39,497 nucleotides of DNA. Source: a virus. The notes under the pieces are model-generated. The model searched no databases. It saw only the letters and a program-made list of their open reading frames with translations, and was not told the DNA's origin. Position 1 is the first letter of the stretch. Each line of letters opens with the position of its first letter. The stretch lies in the IMG/VR virus record IMGVR_UViG_3300025806_000067, positions 1 to 39,497 of that record. One strand, given 5' to 3'. A program made the position numbers and the translations under genes. Below, one piece after another: positions 7,069-14,447 of this stretch.

Positions 7069-10059
7069 ATGGCAGAAAAGGTAATAGCGATTAAGATAGA
7101 TGTACAGGGTACAGCCGATCAAAATAAGAAATTAGTAGGATTAGAAAAGAATCTAAAAAAGCTAAAGGATGAAAGAACAAAGTTAAATAAGGCTGTTAAG
7201 GATGGTGTAATATCTACTGACCAATACGCTAAAAGTATTGCTAAAGTTAACTTAGGATTAAAAGGTACTCAAAGGCAATTATTAGTTACTAGGCAGGAAA
7301 TGCTAGGTATTGATGGTTTTACTACCAGGTTAGCTAAGTCTTTTGGTAGGCTAGGAACTTCTATAAGCGGTGCTTTTGTAGGTTTGTTTGCTATTCAGAA
7401 GTTCTTTTCTATAGTTCAGGATGGTATAGCAACTATTAAGGATTTCGAACAACAAATGGCAACTGTTAAAGCAATAACAGGAGCGACTGCAACGGAATTT
7501 ATAGCGCTAGAAAAGTCTGCAAAAGATTTAGGTTCTACCACTCAGTTCACAGCTACAGAGGTTGGAAAACTACAGGAGGAATACGCAAAGTTAGGATTTA
7601 CGACTAATCAAATATTAGCAGCATCAGAAGCTACATTAGAATTAGCAACCGCTACGGGTTCGGATTTAGCACAATCTGCTACGGTTGCTGCTGCAACTCT
7701 TAACGGGTTTGGCTTGGAAGCTAAAGATACTCAGAGAATTGTAGATGTAATGGCTAAATCTTTTACTAGCTCCGCTTTAGATTTAAGTAAGTTTGAAACT
7801 GCTATGAGTGCTGTAGCTCCTGTAGCTGCTGTAGTAGGTGTATCAGTAGAACAGGCAACCGCTGCTTTAGGTACTTTAACGGATGCAGGTTTTGATGCTA
7901 GTACGGCAGGAACGGCTTTAAGGAATATATTATTAGATACTCAAAAAGCAGGTTTAACAACAGCAGAAGCATTTAAGCAAATTAGAGAAAGCGCAGACCC
8001 TGCAACTACTGCATTAGATTTGTTTGGTAAACGTGGAGCAGCGGTTGGATTAACTTTAGCTAATAACGAAGAGAAAACAAAAGCCTTTGCATCTTCTTTA
8101 AATAATGCAGCAGGAAGTGCTAAGGCAATGGCTAATATAGTTGGTGATACTTTAGAGGGTGACTTAAAAAGGCTTTCATCAGTTTGGGAGGGGTTGATAT
8201 TACAAACTTCTGAGGGTGACTTTTTCAGGGAAATTACGCAGTCTGCTACTGAGTTCCTTAGTACTATTTCTGATTTAACAAGTAATATACATGAAGAAAG
8301 TGATGCTTTAGAAGATCAAAGAATTAAGATAAATGTATTAGTAGGTCGTATAACATCTTTAAACGAGGGTACTGATGACAGAAAGAAATTAATAACAGAA
8401 TTAAACGCTTTAAGTCCTACTTTCTTAAAAAACTTAGATCAAGAAAACCTATCTAATGAAGTTTTAGCTAAAAGATTAAAAGAAGTTAATAAAGAATTAG
8501 TTAATCAAATCTTAATAAAGAGAGAAGATGAAAAGTTAGCCGACAAGGCAGAGGATCAAGCTGATGCAGAAGTGGAAAAGCTTAACGCTGAAATTAGTTT
8601 AGAAAAACAATTACTAAGTATAAGAGAATCTAAATTCAAAGGAATTAGTAAGGAAATTTCTATAGGTAAAACTCAGATAGAACAGGCTAATGAGTTATTG
8701 AAAGTTTTAGATGAACAATCTATTAGAGTTAAATCACAAACTAGCTTTGGAGGTGTTGTTGAGTCTACTAACTTACAAGCTGATGCTGCTGATAGGCTTA
8801 GGACTTTATTAAGTAATTTATCTGTAAGAACTAAACAAGTTAATGAGCAGAACGAAGAAGCTAATGATATAGCTGCTAAAAGAGTGGATTTATTAAAACG
8901 TTTAGGGGTTGAGGAAAGTAAAACGGTAGAAACAAAGAAGAAAGAAGTTGTAGTTAATAAAGAATTGATAACAACAACTAAAACTTTATCAGCAGCAGAA
9001 CAGAAAAAGATAAAAGCAGCTAAAACTTTAGAAGATAAAGAGAATGAAAGAAAGTTAAAAGAAGAAGAAAGGTTTATATCTAAAGTTGATAAAATAAGAA
9101 AACAATCATCATTACTAGCTATTGAAGATGAAAGAAAGCTGCAACTAGAAAAGTTAAGGATTCAAAAAGAAGCATTAGATGCAGAAGCTAAACTAAAGAT
9201 AGGTAATAAAGTTAAGCAGGATAACGCACTACTTAGCCTTACAACTAGCTTTAACGCTAAAGAAACTGCAATAAATGCTAGTTTTGATGAAAAACAAAGG
9301 GTATTAGATGAAGCGGCTTTAGAGCAGACAGAAGCAGCTAAACAGAAAAAGATAGATGATATTGTATCTGTTGGTCAATTTGCCTTAACTGCTGCTACGG
9401 AATTAGTTAGCTCTATTGCTAGTATTGAGTTACAAACCGAAAGGGAAAAACTAGAGAAAGGTTTAATAACTGAAAAACAATTTGCAGTATTAAAATACGG
9501 TATAGAAAAGAAAGCTTTTGAAAGACAGAAGAAAATAGATATTACTCAAGCTATTATGAATGGTGCTTTAGGTGTAACTAAGGCTTTTGCACAATCGGGA
9601 GTATTAGGAGCTGTAACAGGTGCTATAGTTGCTGCATCTACAGCCGTACAAGTTGCTACCATATCTAAACAACAGTTTCCTAGTTCATTTGCAGAAGGTG
9701 GATATACTGGTGAAGGTTCAGGTAATCCTGATTCTAGTGGATTTAAACAGGCAGGTATAGTTCATGAAGGCGAATATGTAGTGCCTAAACACGTTCTAGG
9801 AACTCAGCAAGGTGCTAACTTAGTTGGTTCTTTGGAAGCTATGAGAAACAACCGCCCTAGTCCTAATGTAAGCGTAGGATTTGCTAATGGTGGTTTAGTA
9901 AGTGGAGGTAGTAATATAGATTTAGCAGACATGGAAAACAGAATAACAACAGCCGTGGTTAATAGTATAGGTTCAATTCCAGTTATAAACAATGCTACTG
10001 ATACAATTAGCCAAGCTAATAAGGTAGTTAATGTAGAACTAGCTGCAACTTTTGGATAA
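7069..10059 (+). CDS. tail tape measure protein
   Basis: 996 aa, the longest gene. Residues about 1-75 form a charged coiled coil. Residues about 125-330 carry the TP901-type tape-measure core: FEQQMATVKAITGATATEF, LGSTTQFTATEVGKLQEEYA, LATATGSDLAQSATVAAATL. Hydrophobic helices at about 765-785 and 840-870 could insert in membrane. Long Lys/Glu coiled coils fill about 470-750. The C-terminus has the usual FAEGGYTGEGSG and AGIVHEGEYVVPKHVLG signature. It sets tail length and helps DNA entry. It closes the tail operon, followed by a terminator. Confidence 0.95.
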   Translation: MAEKVIAIKIDVQGTADQNKKLVGLEKNLKKLKDERTKLNKAVKDGVISTDQYAKSIAKVNLGLKGTQRQLLVTRQEMLGIDGFTTRLAKSFGRLGTSISGAFVGLFAIQKFFSIVQDGIATIKDFEQQMATVKAITGATATEFIALEKSAKDLGSTTQFTATEVGKLQEEYAKLGFTTNQILAASEATLELATATGSDLAQSATVAAATLNGFGLEAKDTQRIVDVMAKSFTSSALDLSKFETAMSAVAPVAAVVGVSVEQATAALGTLTDAGFDASTAGTALRNILLDTQKAGLTTAEAFKQIRESADPATTALDLFGKRGAAVGLTLANNEEKTKAFASSLNNAAGSAKAMANIVGDTLEGDLKRLSSVWEGLILQTSEGDFFREITQSATEFLSTISDLTSNIHEESDALEDQRIKINVLVGRITSLNEGTDDRKKLITELNALSPTFLKNLDQENLSNEVLAKRLKEVNKELVNQILIKREDEKLADKAEDQADAEVEKLNAEISLEKQLLSIRESKFKGISKEISIGKTQIEQANELLKVLDEQSIRVKSQTSFGGVVESTNLQADAADRLRTLLSNLSVRTKQVNEQNEEANDIAAKRVDLLKRLGVEESKTVETKKKEVVVNKELITTTKTLSAAEQKKIKAAKTLEDKENERKLKEEERFISKVDKIRKQSSLLAIEDERKLQLEKLRIQKEALDAEAKLKIGNKVKQDNALLSLTTSFNAKETAINASFDEKQRVLDEAALEQTEAAKQKKIDDIVSVGQFALTAATELVSSIASIELQTEREKLEKGLITEKQFAVLKYGIEKKAFERQKKIDITQAIMNGALGVTKAFAQSGVLGAVTGAIVAASTAVQVATISKQQFPSSFAEGGYTGEGSGNPDSSGFKQAGIVHEGEYVVPKHVLGTQQGANLVGSLEAMRNNRPSPNVSVGFANGGLVSGGSNIDLADMENRITTAVVNSIGSIPVINNATDTISQANKVVNVELAATFG

Positions 10060-10080
10060 ACAAAGGTAAATAAACAGAAA

Positions 10081-10115
10081 AACTACCTACATAATAATAA
10101 CGTAGGTAGTTTTTT
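10081..10115 (+). terminator. intrinsic terminator after the tape measure gene
   Basis: Perfect 10-bp stem AACTACCTAC (10081-10090) and GTAGGTAGTT (10102-10111), loop ATAATAATAAC, then T tract to 10115. It ends the tail operon. Confidence 0.92.
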
Positions 10116-10166
10116 AAGTTTTCTTTATATGTTACGTTTATCAAGTTAATAGTAACATTATTCTCT

Positions 10167-10201
10167 ATTTATAACCGTTCTAAATAAAATTAGTATCTTT
10201 A
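10167..10201 (+). promoter_or_regulatory. operator palindrome plus -7 box
   Basis: 10167-10185 reads ATTTATAACCGTTCTAAAT, the 19-bp palindrome with one mismatch in the left arm. The -7 box TATCTTTA is at 10194-10201 and the start codon follows after 4 nt (GTAA). The -33 position falls within the palindrome. Same design as at 2588 and 14218. Confidence 0.7.
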
Positions 10202-10205
10202 GTAA

Positions 10206-10436
10206 ATGCTTACTAAGTGGTTTGGAATAGTTAAAAATTTAGATGGTAATATAGTTGATAAATACACTAAGGCTAAAAGACTAAGTATATGCCAATCTTG
10301 CCCAAAGTATAGAAAAGACTTTAAACTACTATTTAAAACCATTCCTAATAAACCTCAATGTAGTAAGTGTAAATGTGCTATTAACGATAAAATAATATGG
10401 GAGAATGAAAAATGCCCTTTAAAAAGATGGACGTAA
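10206..10436 (+). CDS. small zinc-ribbon-like protein, 76 aa
   Basis: Six cysteines in metal-binding spacing: C29-x2-C32-P, then C52-x2-C55-x-C57 and C70-P near the end (SICQSCPKY, KPQCSKCKCAIN, NEKCPLKRW). Similar Cys-rich small proteins with a final CPLxxW are frequent in Bacteroidetes and T4-like phages, role unknown. It is the first gene behind an operator-type promoter with no room for a leader. It overlaps the next gene by 25 nt. Confidence 0.75.
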   Translation: MLTKWFGIVKNLDGNIVDKYTKAKRLSICQSCPKYRKDFKLLFKTIPNKPQCSKCKCAINDKIIWENEKCPLKRWT

Positions 10437-10657
10437 ACGAAAACTTAAGAAACATTTCACAGCAGGAAAGAGATAACATAAAGTTAGCTGTAGAGAAAAC
10501 ATGGGCAAAGATGCGCCCCGATACAACAAGTCTAAACTATTTATACACTATGTTTACTAATAACGTAGATGAAACTTTTAAAGGAAACTGTAGCAGATGC
10601 AAAAAGCGAGTAATAACTTACTGGATGACGAGGTTAAAGAGTTGGGGGATGCGTTAA
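10412..10657 (+). CDS. hypothetical protein with a CxxC pair, 81 aa
   Basis: Residues about 30-55 (KMRPDTTSLNYLYTMFTNNV) are helical and lead to CSRCKKRVITYW near the end, a CxxC that may bind metal with partner residues elsewhere. It overlaps the gene before by 25 nt and the gene after by 61 nt, all in the same direction, so the three form a compact operon 10206-10896. No enzyme motif. Expression probably goes with capsid-assembly genes. Confidence 0.65.
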   Translation: MPFKKMDVNENLRNISQQERDNIKLAVEKTWAKMRPDTTSLNYLYTMFTNNVDETFKGNCSRCKKRVITYWMTRLKSWGMR

Positions 10658-10896
10658 CAAACACTTTATTTAGTGTAGTTAGTAAAGCTATTGATGTAAA
10701 CCATGCTATTGTTATTCTTATAGAGCATGGTTTAATTAGTGATACTGCAATACGTAACCTTTCAATACTTAGAGATTTTGATATAGAGAACAAAAACCCA
10801 TTAAATAAACAAATGAGTATCTACTATAATCTAAGTGTAAAATATGATTTATCAGTAACTCAATTAATAAGAGTTATAAAAAATAGAAAAGTTTAA
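10597..10896 (+). CDS. hypothetical protein, 99 aa
   Basis: Mostly helical, no Cys, mildly amphipathic. The second half contains IYYNLSVKYDLSVTQLIRVI (about residues 74-93), which could form a helix-turn-helix-like hairpin, but that is weak. It overlaps the gene before by 61 nt, and the start at 10597 gives the only sensible frame through the region. Last gene of the 10206 operon. Confidence 0.65.
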   Translation: MQKASNNLLDDEVKELGDALTNTLFSVVSKAIDVNHAIVILIEHGLISDTAIRNLSILRDFDIENKNPLNKQMSIYYNLSVKYDLSVTQLIRVIKNRKV

Positions 10897-10897
10897 C

Positions 10898-10979
10898 TAT
10901 ATTTGTTAGGCAAGTCAATTTATAAATAGGATTAAATCGTAATAGTTAAGGGATGGTGTAAAAGCTATCCCTTTTTTTT
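10898..10979 (+). ncRNA. candidate small RNA or terminated leader
   Basis: A perfect -7 box TATATTTG lies at 10898-10905, immediately after the stop of the preceding gene. About 40 nt later comes a strong terminator: AAGGGATGG (10948-10956) pairing with CTATCCCTT (10965-10973) with one G-U pair, then eight T. No ORF fits between. A transcript of about 65-70 nt would result if the promoter works; no TTG is present 19 nt upstream. The hairpin by itself also ends the 10206 operon. Confidence 0.4.
10948..10979 (+). terminator. intrinsic terminator
   Basis: Nine-pair stem 10948-10956/10965-10973 with one G-U pair, loop TGTAAAAG, and a T8 tract. It separates the small-gene operon from the protease gene. 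Confidence 0.9.
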
Positions 10980-11029
10980 GTCATTATATGGCTATTATGT
11001 TAAATAGACTTTATTAATATTTGCTACAT

Positions 11030-12079
11030 ATGAAGTGGTATAATATTAATAATTCAATTAATAACGCTTTATCAATTTCTATTGATGAGGAAATAGGTTC
11101 TTTTGGTGTTAATGCAAAAGATTTTATTGAAGAGGTTAAAACTTCTAAATCAAAAGATATTGAGTTAGTTATTAATAGCGGGGGCGGTTCTGTATTTGAA
11201 GCCTTTGCAATTTATGACTTCCTAAAAAATTCAAATCTAAATGTTTCTGTAAAAATTGAAGGAGTTGCTGCATCTGCTGCATCTGTTTTAGCTCTAGCAG
11301 GAGATTCTTTACCTACAATGACAGAAAATTCTGTTATTATGATCCATAACGCATGGATGCCAGTTATATCCATGCAAGGGATGAACTCAGAGGAAATTAG
11401 AGAGTTTCAGATAGAGTTAGAAAAAGATGCTAAGTTAATGGACTCTATTAATTTAAAGATAGCTAAGATTTACTCTAATGCAACTGGTTTAGACTTATCT
11501 AAAGTACAGGACATGATGAGTGAAACTACTTGGATATTCGCAGAAGAAGCTAAAGAGTTTGGATTTGTTAGTGAAGTTTTGGAAGGTAAAAAGATAGCAG
11601 CTTTTGCATCTGTGAAAGACCTATCTAAAATGGGGTATAAGAATATCCCTAAAAATTATGTAAATCAATTAAATAACGTGAATATGTCAGAAAAGGATGA
11701 AAAAGGTCTTTTGAAGGTTATCTCTAATTTCTTTGCATCTGCTGAGAAAGAAGTAGAAGCAACAAAAGAGGTTTTAGATGTAGATGCTTTGAAAGCTGAA
11801 TTATCAGCAAGTATTAAAGCTGAATTATCTAAAGAAAATGAAGAATTGGCTAATAAAAATGCTGAATTAGAAGCAGAATTAGAAGCTAAGAAAGTTGAAG
11901 TGGTTGCTAAAGTTTCAGAAGTTGAAGCAGCAAAGAAAGAAGTTGAAAAAGCTAAATCTGCAAGAGAAGTAGTAGCATCTAAAGAAGATGTTATTGAATC
12001 TAAAAAAGTAGAAGAAGTTAAAGATGCTTTAGGAGATCACATTTTAAGTGTTTTCAAAAACTCAGGTTACATTAAATAA
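11030..12079 (+). CDS. ClpP-like prohead protease with scaffold-like C-terminus
   Basis: 349 aa from the ATG at 11030; an in-frame TTG at 11021 gives only three more residues and overlaps a possible -7 box (AATATTTG, 11016-11023), so ATG is preferred. Residues about 40-180 are a ClpP/SppA-type serine protease: INSGGGSVFEAFAIYDFL, catalytic Ser82 in EGVAASAAS, His106 in MIHNAW, and FAEEAKEFGFVSEVL. Residues about 220-330 are an Ala/Glu/Lys-rich coiled coil as in capsid scaffolds. It should process or organise the procapsid, and it lies directly before the capsid gene. An in-frame ATG at 11684 could give a separate 131-aa scaffold. Confidence 0.88.
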   Translation: MKWYNINNSINNALSISIDEEIGSFGVNAKDFIEEVKTSKSKDIELVINSGGGSVFEAFAIYDFLKNSNLNVSVKIEGVAASAASVLALAGDSLPTMTENSVIMIHNAWMPVISMQGMNSEEIREFQIELEKDAKLMDSINLKIAKIYSNATGLDLSKVQDMMSETTWIFAEEAKEFGFVSEVLEGKKIAAFASVKDLSKMGYKNIPKNYVNQLNNVNMSEKDEKGLLKVISNFFASAEKEVEATKEVLDVDALKAELSASIKAELSKENEELANKNAELEAELEAKKVEVVAKVSEVEAAKKEVEKAKSAREVVASKEDVIESKKVEEVKDALGDHILSVFKNSGYIK

Positions 12080-12105
12080 TTATTAAAAACTTAAATTAAA
12101 AAAGA

Positions 12106-13143
12106 ATGGCAAATTTTATTACAGAATCATTAAGTACTACTTATCAAGGTACTGATGTAGCAGGATTATTTTTCACTCCATCAGAAGGAAGTGATGACTT
12201 ACAAGGAATTAGAGTAATGCCTAATGTTAAGGTAAAAACTCAAATGTATTTATCTTCACCTTTAACTAAAATAGTTAGAGCATATTCTACTTGTGGTTTT
12301 GCTGCAACTGGTGGTATTGTTGATGTTTCTAATAGAACATTAGAAGTAAAAAAATTAAAGGTTAACCTGGAGCAATGTGGTGATACTTTTTATGGTACTG
12401 TATTCGAAGAAGGGTATAACTCAGGTACTGCAATTGATGACTTAACTAACACTATTGTTGGTGAAATCGCTAGAAAATCAGTAGGTACGGCTATCGCTGA
12501 TGATAATGGACGTTTAGCGTGGTTTGCTGCTACATCTGCTGCATCTGCTGACTACGATCAGTTTGATGGATTTGTACAATTATTTGTTACTGATTCTGCT
12601 GATTTAGGTCAGTATGTTGAAATGACTGCAATTACAGGTGTTGAAGACACTAATGGTGATTTAGTTGCTGATGGTGCTTATGAGCTTTTAAAATATGCTT
12701 ACGAGAACCAAACTAAAGTACTTAGGCAAGTTGCTAAGAATGCAAAAGCGTTTAGAGTTACTTGTACTATCGAGGATAACTTAACTACTACTTATGAGCA
12801 GTTAGGAACAGGAAACAACTTAGGTTTATCAAGATTGATTGATGGACAAGGTAATTCCCAATTGATGTTTAGAGGGATTCCAGTAATTACAGTTACAGGT
12901 TGGGATACTCAACTAGCTGATGCTGCTAACCCTAATTCTCAGACTTTAGGAATTGACATAGGTGCTAACATGATGGTTTATACTGCTAATGAAAACTTAG
13001 TAATCGGGTCTGATGTTAATGATCCTGAAGCTCAGTTAAAGTTTAGAAGTAATGACGATGATGATGAGTTATTAAAAATCATTGCTAAGTACAAAATGGG
13101 TACTCAGTTTGTATTTGGAGAATTAATTTCTTTCTATTACTAA
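12106..13143 (+). CDS. major capsid protein
   Basis: 345 aa, placed between the protease and the tail-tube gene, followed by its own terminator. The sequence fits a capsid subunit: an acidic, balanced composition, a central acidic helix region (YELLKYAYENQTKVLRQVAK), GQGNSQLMFRGIPVITVTGW near residues 246-265 (the 'RG.PVi' strand seen in many HK97-fold capsid proteins), and a C-terminal beta end VFGELISFYY. The short N-arm suggests little or no processing, or cleavage by the upstream protease. Identification rests on context plus these segments. Confidence 0.85.
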   Translation: MANFITESLSTTYQGTDVAGLFFTPSEGSDDLQGIRVMPNVKVKTQMYLSSPLTKIVRAYSTCGFAATGGIVDVSNRTLEVKKLKVNLEQCGDTFYGTVFEEGYNSGTAIDDLTNTIVGEIARKSVGTAIADDNGRLAWFAATSAASADYDQFDGFVQLFVTDSADLGQYVEMTAITGVEDTNGDLVADGAYELLKYAYENQTKVLRQVAKNAKAFRVTCTIEDNLTTTYEQLGTGNNLGLSRLIDGQGNSQLMFRGIPVITVTGWDTQLADAANPNSQTLGIDIGANMMVYTANENLVIGSDVNDPEAQLKFRSNDDDDELLKIIAKYKMGTQFVFGELISFYY

Positions 13144-13151
13144 AAACAAAA

Positions 13152-13179
13152 ACCCCTGCCTATGGTGGGGGTATTTTTT
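13152..13179 (+). terminator. intrinsic terminator after the capsid gene
   Basis: ACCCCTGCC (13152-13160) pairs with GGTGGGGGT (13164-13172) with two G-U pairs, loop TAT, followed by A and six T. It may be partial, lowering expression of the downstream tail-tube gene relative to capsid. Confidence 0.85.
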
Positions 13180-13199
13180 AACTTATAAATTATATTAAA

Positions 13200-13775
13200 A
13201 TGGCAGAAATTACAACAGACATACTAATTAGTTGTACTGATGAGAATAGAAGAGCAGGTATAAAAAGAATCTTTGTTATTAACAAGGATGATATTACAAG
13301 CTTTACAGAATCTACAGTAGCTACAGAATTTGCTTACACAGCGGTTACTTTAGCAGATACTGATGCGGTATGGTATGAAATTGAAGGAGAATTAGAAACT
13401 AAAAGCTATGGTTCTGAGGGGTCAAGAGAAAACGGTTCTATTTCTTATGAAACTACTTTAGAGGTATTTGCTCCAAAGATGGAGAAATTAAAAGCAGCAG
13501 GGATTAACAGTTATGTTGAATCTTGTGGTTTAGTAGTTATTTTTGAAACTTATAACAAATCAGGTGCAGAAAATGTATCTTTTGTTTTAGGTTGGGATGA
13601 AATCATGGGTAAAGATGCAGCGGTTGATGCAATTGCTAATGAAATTTTAGAAGCAGAATTACAAGGTCAGAATGGTTATACTGTTACTTTTGCAGGAAAA
13701 CAAGCGCAGCCTTTAAGAGAGTTTGTAGGAAGTATTACAACTTTTTCTAGTGGTACTGTTGCTTTTGGTGCTTAA
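13200..13775 (+). CDS. major tail (tube) protein
   Basis: 191 aa, between the capsid gene and the portal region, alone between two terminators. Beta-rich with an N-terminal strand (MAEITTDILISCTDEN), a central EGELETKSYGSEGSRENGSISYETTLEVF segment read as two strands around a loop, and a C-terminal domain ending VGSITTFSSGTVAFGA. Size and composition fit siphovirus tail-tube subunits of Bacteroidetes phages. No motif proves it; the assignment is by size, composition and position. Confidence 0.7.
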   Translation: MAEITTDILISCTDENRRAGIKRIFVINKDDITSFTESTVATEFAYTAVTLADTDAVWYEIEGELETKSYGSEGSRENGSISYETTLEVFAPKMEKLKAAGINSYVESCGLVVIFETYNKSGAENVSFVLGWDEIMGKDAAVDAIANEILEAELQGQNGYTVTFAGKQAQPLREFVGSITTFSSGTVAFGA

Positions 13776-13810
13776 TTGCTTATAGTGTGTGTATAGTTGC
13801 GAGTGCAACG

Positions 13811-13838
13811 AGGGGAGTTTAGTAGCTCCCCTTTTTTT
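13811..13838 (+). terminator. intrinsic terminator after the tail-tube gene
   Basis: Perfect 7-bp stem AGGGGAG (13811-13817) and CTCCCCT (13826-13832), loop TTTAGTAG, T tract to 13838. Confidence 0.92.
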
Positions 13839-13845
13839 ATGCACT

Positions 13846-13920
13846 ATTTTAACAGTATTGCAAAAAGTCATTCCGCTACGCTCCACGATCGCACAAGCTC
13901 TTTTGCAAAGGTGTTATAAA
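13846..13920 (-). repeat. attC-like palindromic element downstream of the leftward gene
   Basis: Read on the minus strand it starts TTTATAACA (13912-13920) and ends TGTTAAAA (13847-13854). The element at 31232-31289 on the plus strand has the same two ends. Inner arms are CTTTTGCAA (13900-13908) and TTGCAAAAAG (13858-13867), complementary with one bulged base. The interior (13868-13899) is visibly richer in G+C than the phage and, on the minus strand, includes GCGTAGCGG, similar to GCATAGCGACCG in the element at 30720. It lies just after the stop of the only minus-strand gene. Confidence 0.55.
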
Positions 13921-13928
13921 TAATAAAA

Positions 13929-14111
13929 TTATTCGCTTAGTCCTTCATTTAAACTTTCTGCAAATTTCTTTATTATTTGCTCTTTGGTTATTAAACCATC
14001 TTTTACGGCTTTCTGTATTGCGCCCCTTGGTAAATCTTCATCTTCTTTTCTATCATAATAAAGAAAGTCGGATACTAAATCTTCTATTGTATTTTCTATG
14101 TTTTCAATCAT
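13929..14111 (-). CDS. 60-aa acidic protein, only leftward gene
   Basis: MIENIENTIEDLVSDFLYYD then RKEDEDLPRGAIQKAVKDGLITKEQIIKKFAESLNEGL. Acidic, helical, with the motif YYDRKEDEDLPRGAI, which I associate with small phage and bacterial hypothetical proteins. It has its own -7 box (TAAATTTG on the minus strand, 14183-14190). It is flanked by palindromic elements whose ends match those around the tiny ORFs at 30.5-31.3 kb, so it looks like a single-gene cassette inserted backwards between the tail-tube and portal operons. Function unknown. Confidence 0.75.
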   Translation of the reverse strand: MIENIENTIEDLVSDFLYYDRKEDEDLPRGAIQKAVKDGLITKEQIIKKFAESLNEGLSE

Positions 14112-14120
14112 AATTTTTCA

Positions 14121-14181
14121 GTTTATAACATTATTTAAAAATCATTAAAACGCTTTTTACATTTAGCGTTAATGCAATAAT
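14121..14181 (-). repeat. attC-like palindromic element upstream of the leftward gene
   Basis: On the minus strand it reads from ATTATT (14176-14181) and GCATTAACGCT through a loop to AGCGTTTTAATG, then AATAAT and finally TGTTATAAAC (14121-14130), 9 nt before the ATG. AACGCT pairs with AGCGTT and ATTATT with AATAAT. The closing TGTTATAAACTGA is identical to the sequence before the ORF at 31017. The element thus marks the upstream edge of a cassette. Confidence 0.5.
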
Positions 14182-14182
14182 A

Positions 14183-14190
14183 CAAATTTA
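14183..14190 (-). promoter_or_regulatory. -7 box of the leftward gene
   Basis: On the minus strand TAAATTTG, a perfect TAnnTTTG match, about 70 nt before the ATG at 14111. No TTG lies 19 nt upstream. The transcript would include the palindrome at 14121-14181 in its leader. The operator palindrome at 14218-14236 lies between this promoter and the rightward one at 14253. Confidence 0.5.
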
Positions 14191-14217
14191 AAACTAATCA
14201 AACCTTATAAACCCCTT

Positions 14218-14260
14218 ATTTAGAATCGTTCTAAATAGTTGTTTTTTTTTGTTATATTTA
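14218..14260 (+). promoter_or_regulatory. operator palindrome plus -7 box of the portal operon
   Basis: 14218-14236 is ATTTAGAATCGTTCTAAAT, the 19-bp palindrome (one central mismatch pair). The -7 box TATATTTA is at 14253-14260, and after ACCT the ATG at 14265. The -33 position (14231-14233) lies in the palindrome and is not TTG. It lies in the divergent region shared with the leftward gene. Confidence 0.7.
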
Positions 14261-14264
14261 ACCT

Positions 14265-14447
14265 ATGAAGAAGTACGCAATTAAAAAGGCTTTCATAGGT
14301 AAGTTAATTACTGGGTCTGTTGGTGTTATTCCATTAACAGAAAAGACTAGCCAAAAAGACTTAATAAAGCTGTTTAAAGCAGGTTTTACTGATGTTGTAG
14401 AAGTAGTTGTAGAAGAAGCAGAAGATGAGCGAAAAGAAGAAGTTTAA
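14265..14447 (+). CDS. small portal-adjacent protein, 60 aa
   Basis: Starts MKKYAIKKAFIGKLITGSVG, a basic beta-like N-terminus, then KLFKAGFTDVVEVVVEEAED and an acidic tail. Small proteins of this kind often precede portal genes in Bacteroidetes phages; the role is not known. First gene of the portal operon with an operator-type promoter and 4 nt between -7 box and ATG. It overlaps the portal gene by 23 nt. Confidence 0.7.
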   Translation: MKKYAIKKAFIGKLITGSVGVIPLTEKTSQKDLIKLFKAGFTDVVEVVVEEAEDERKEEV

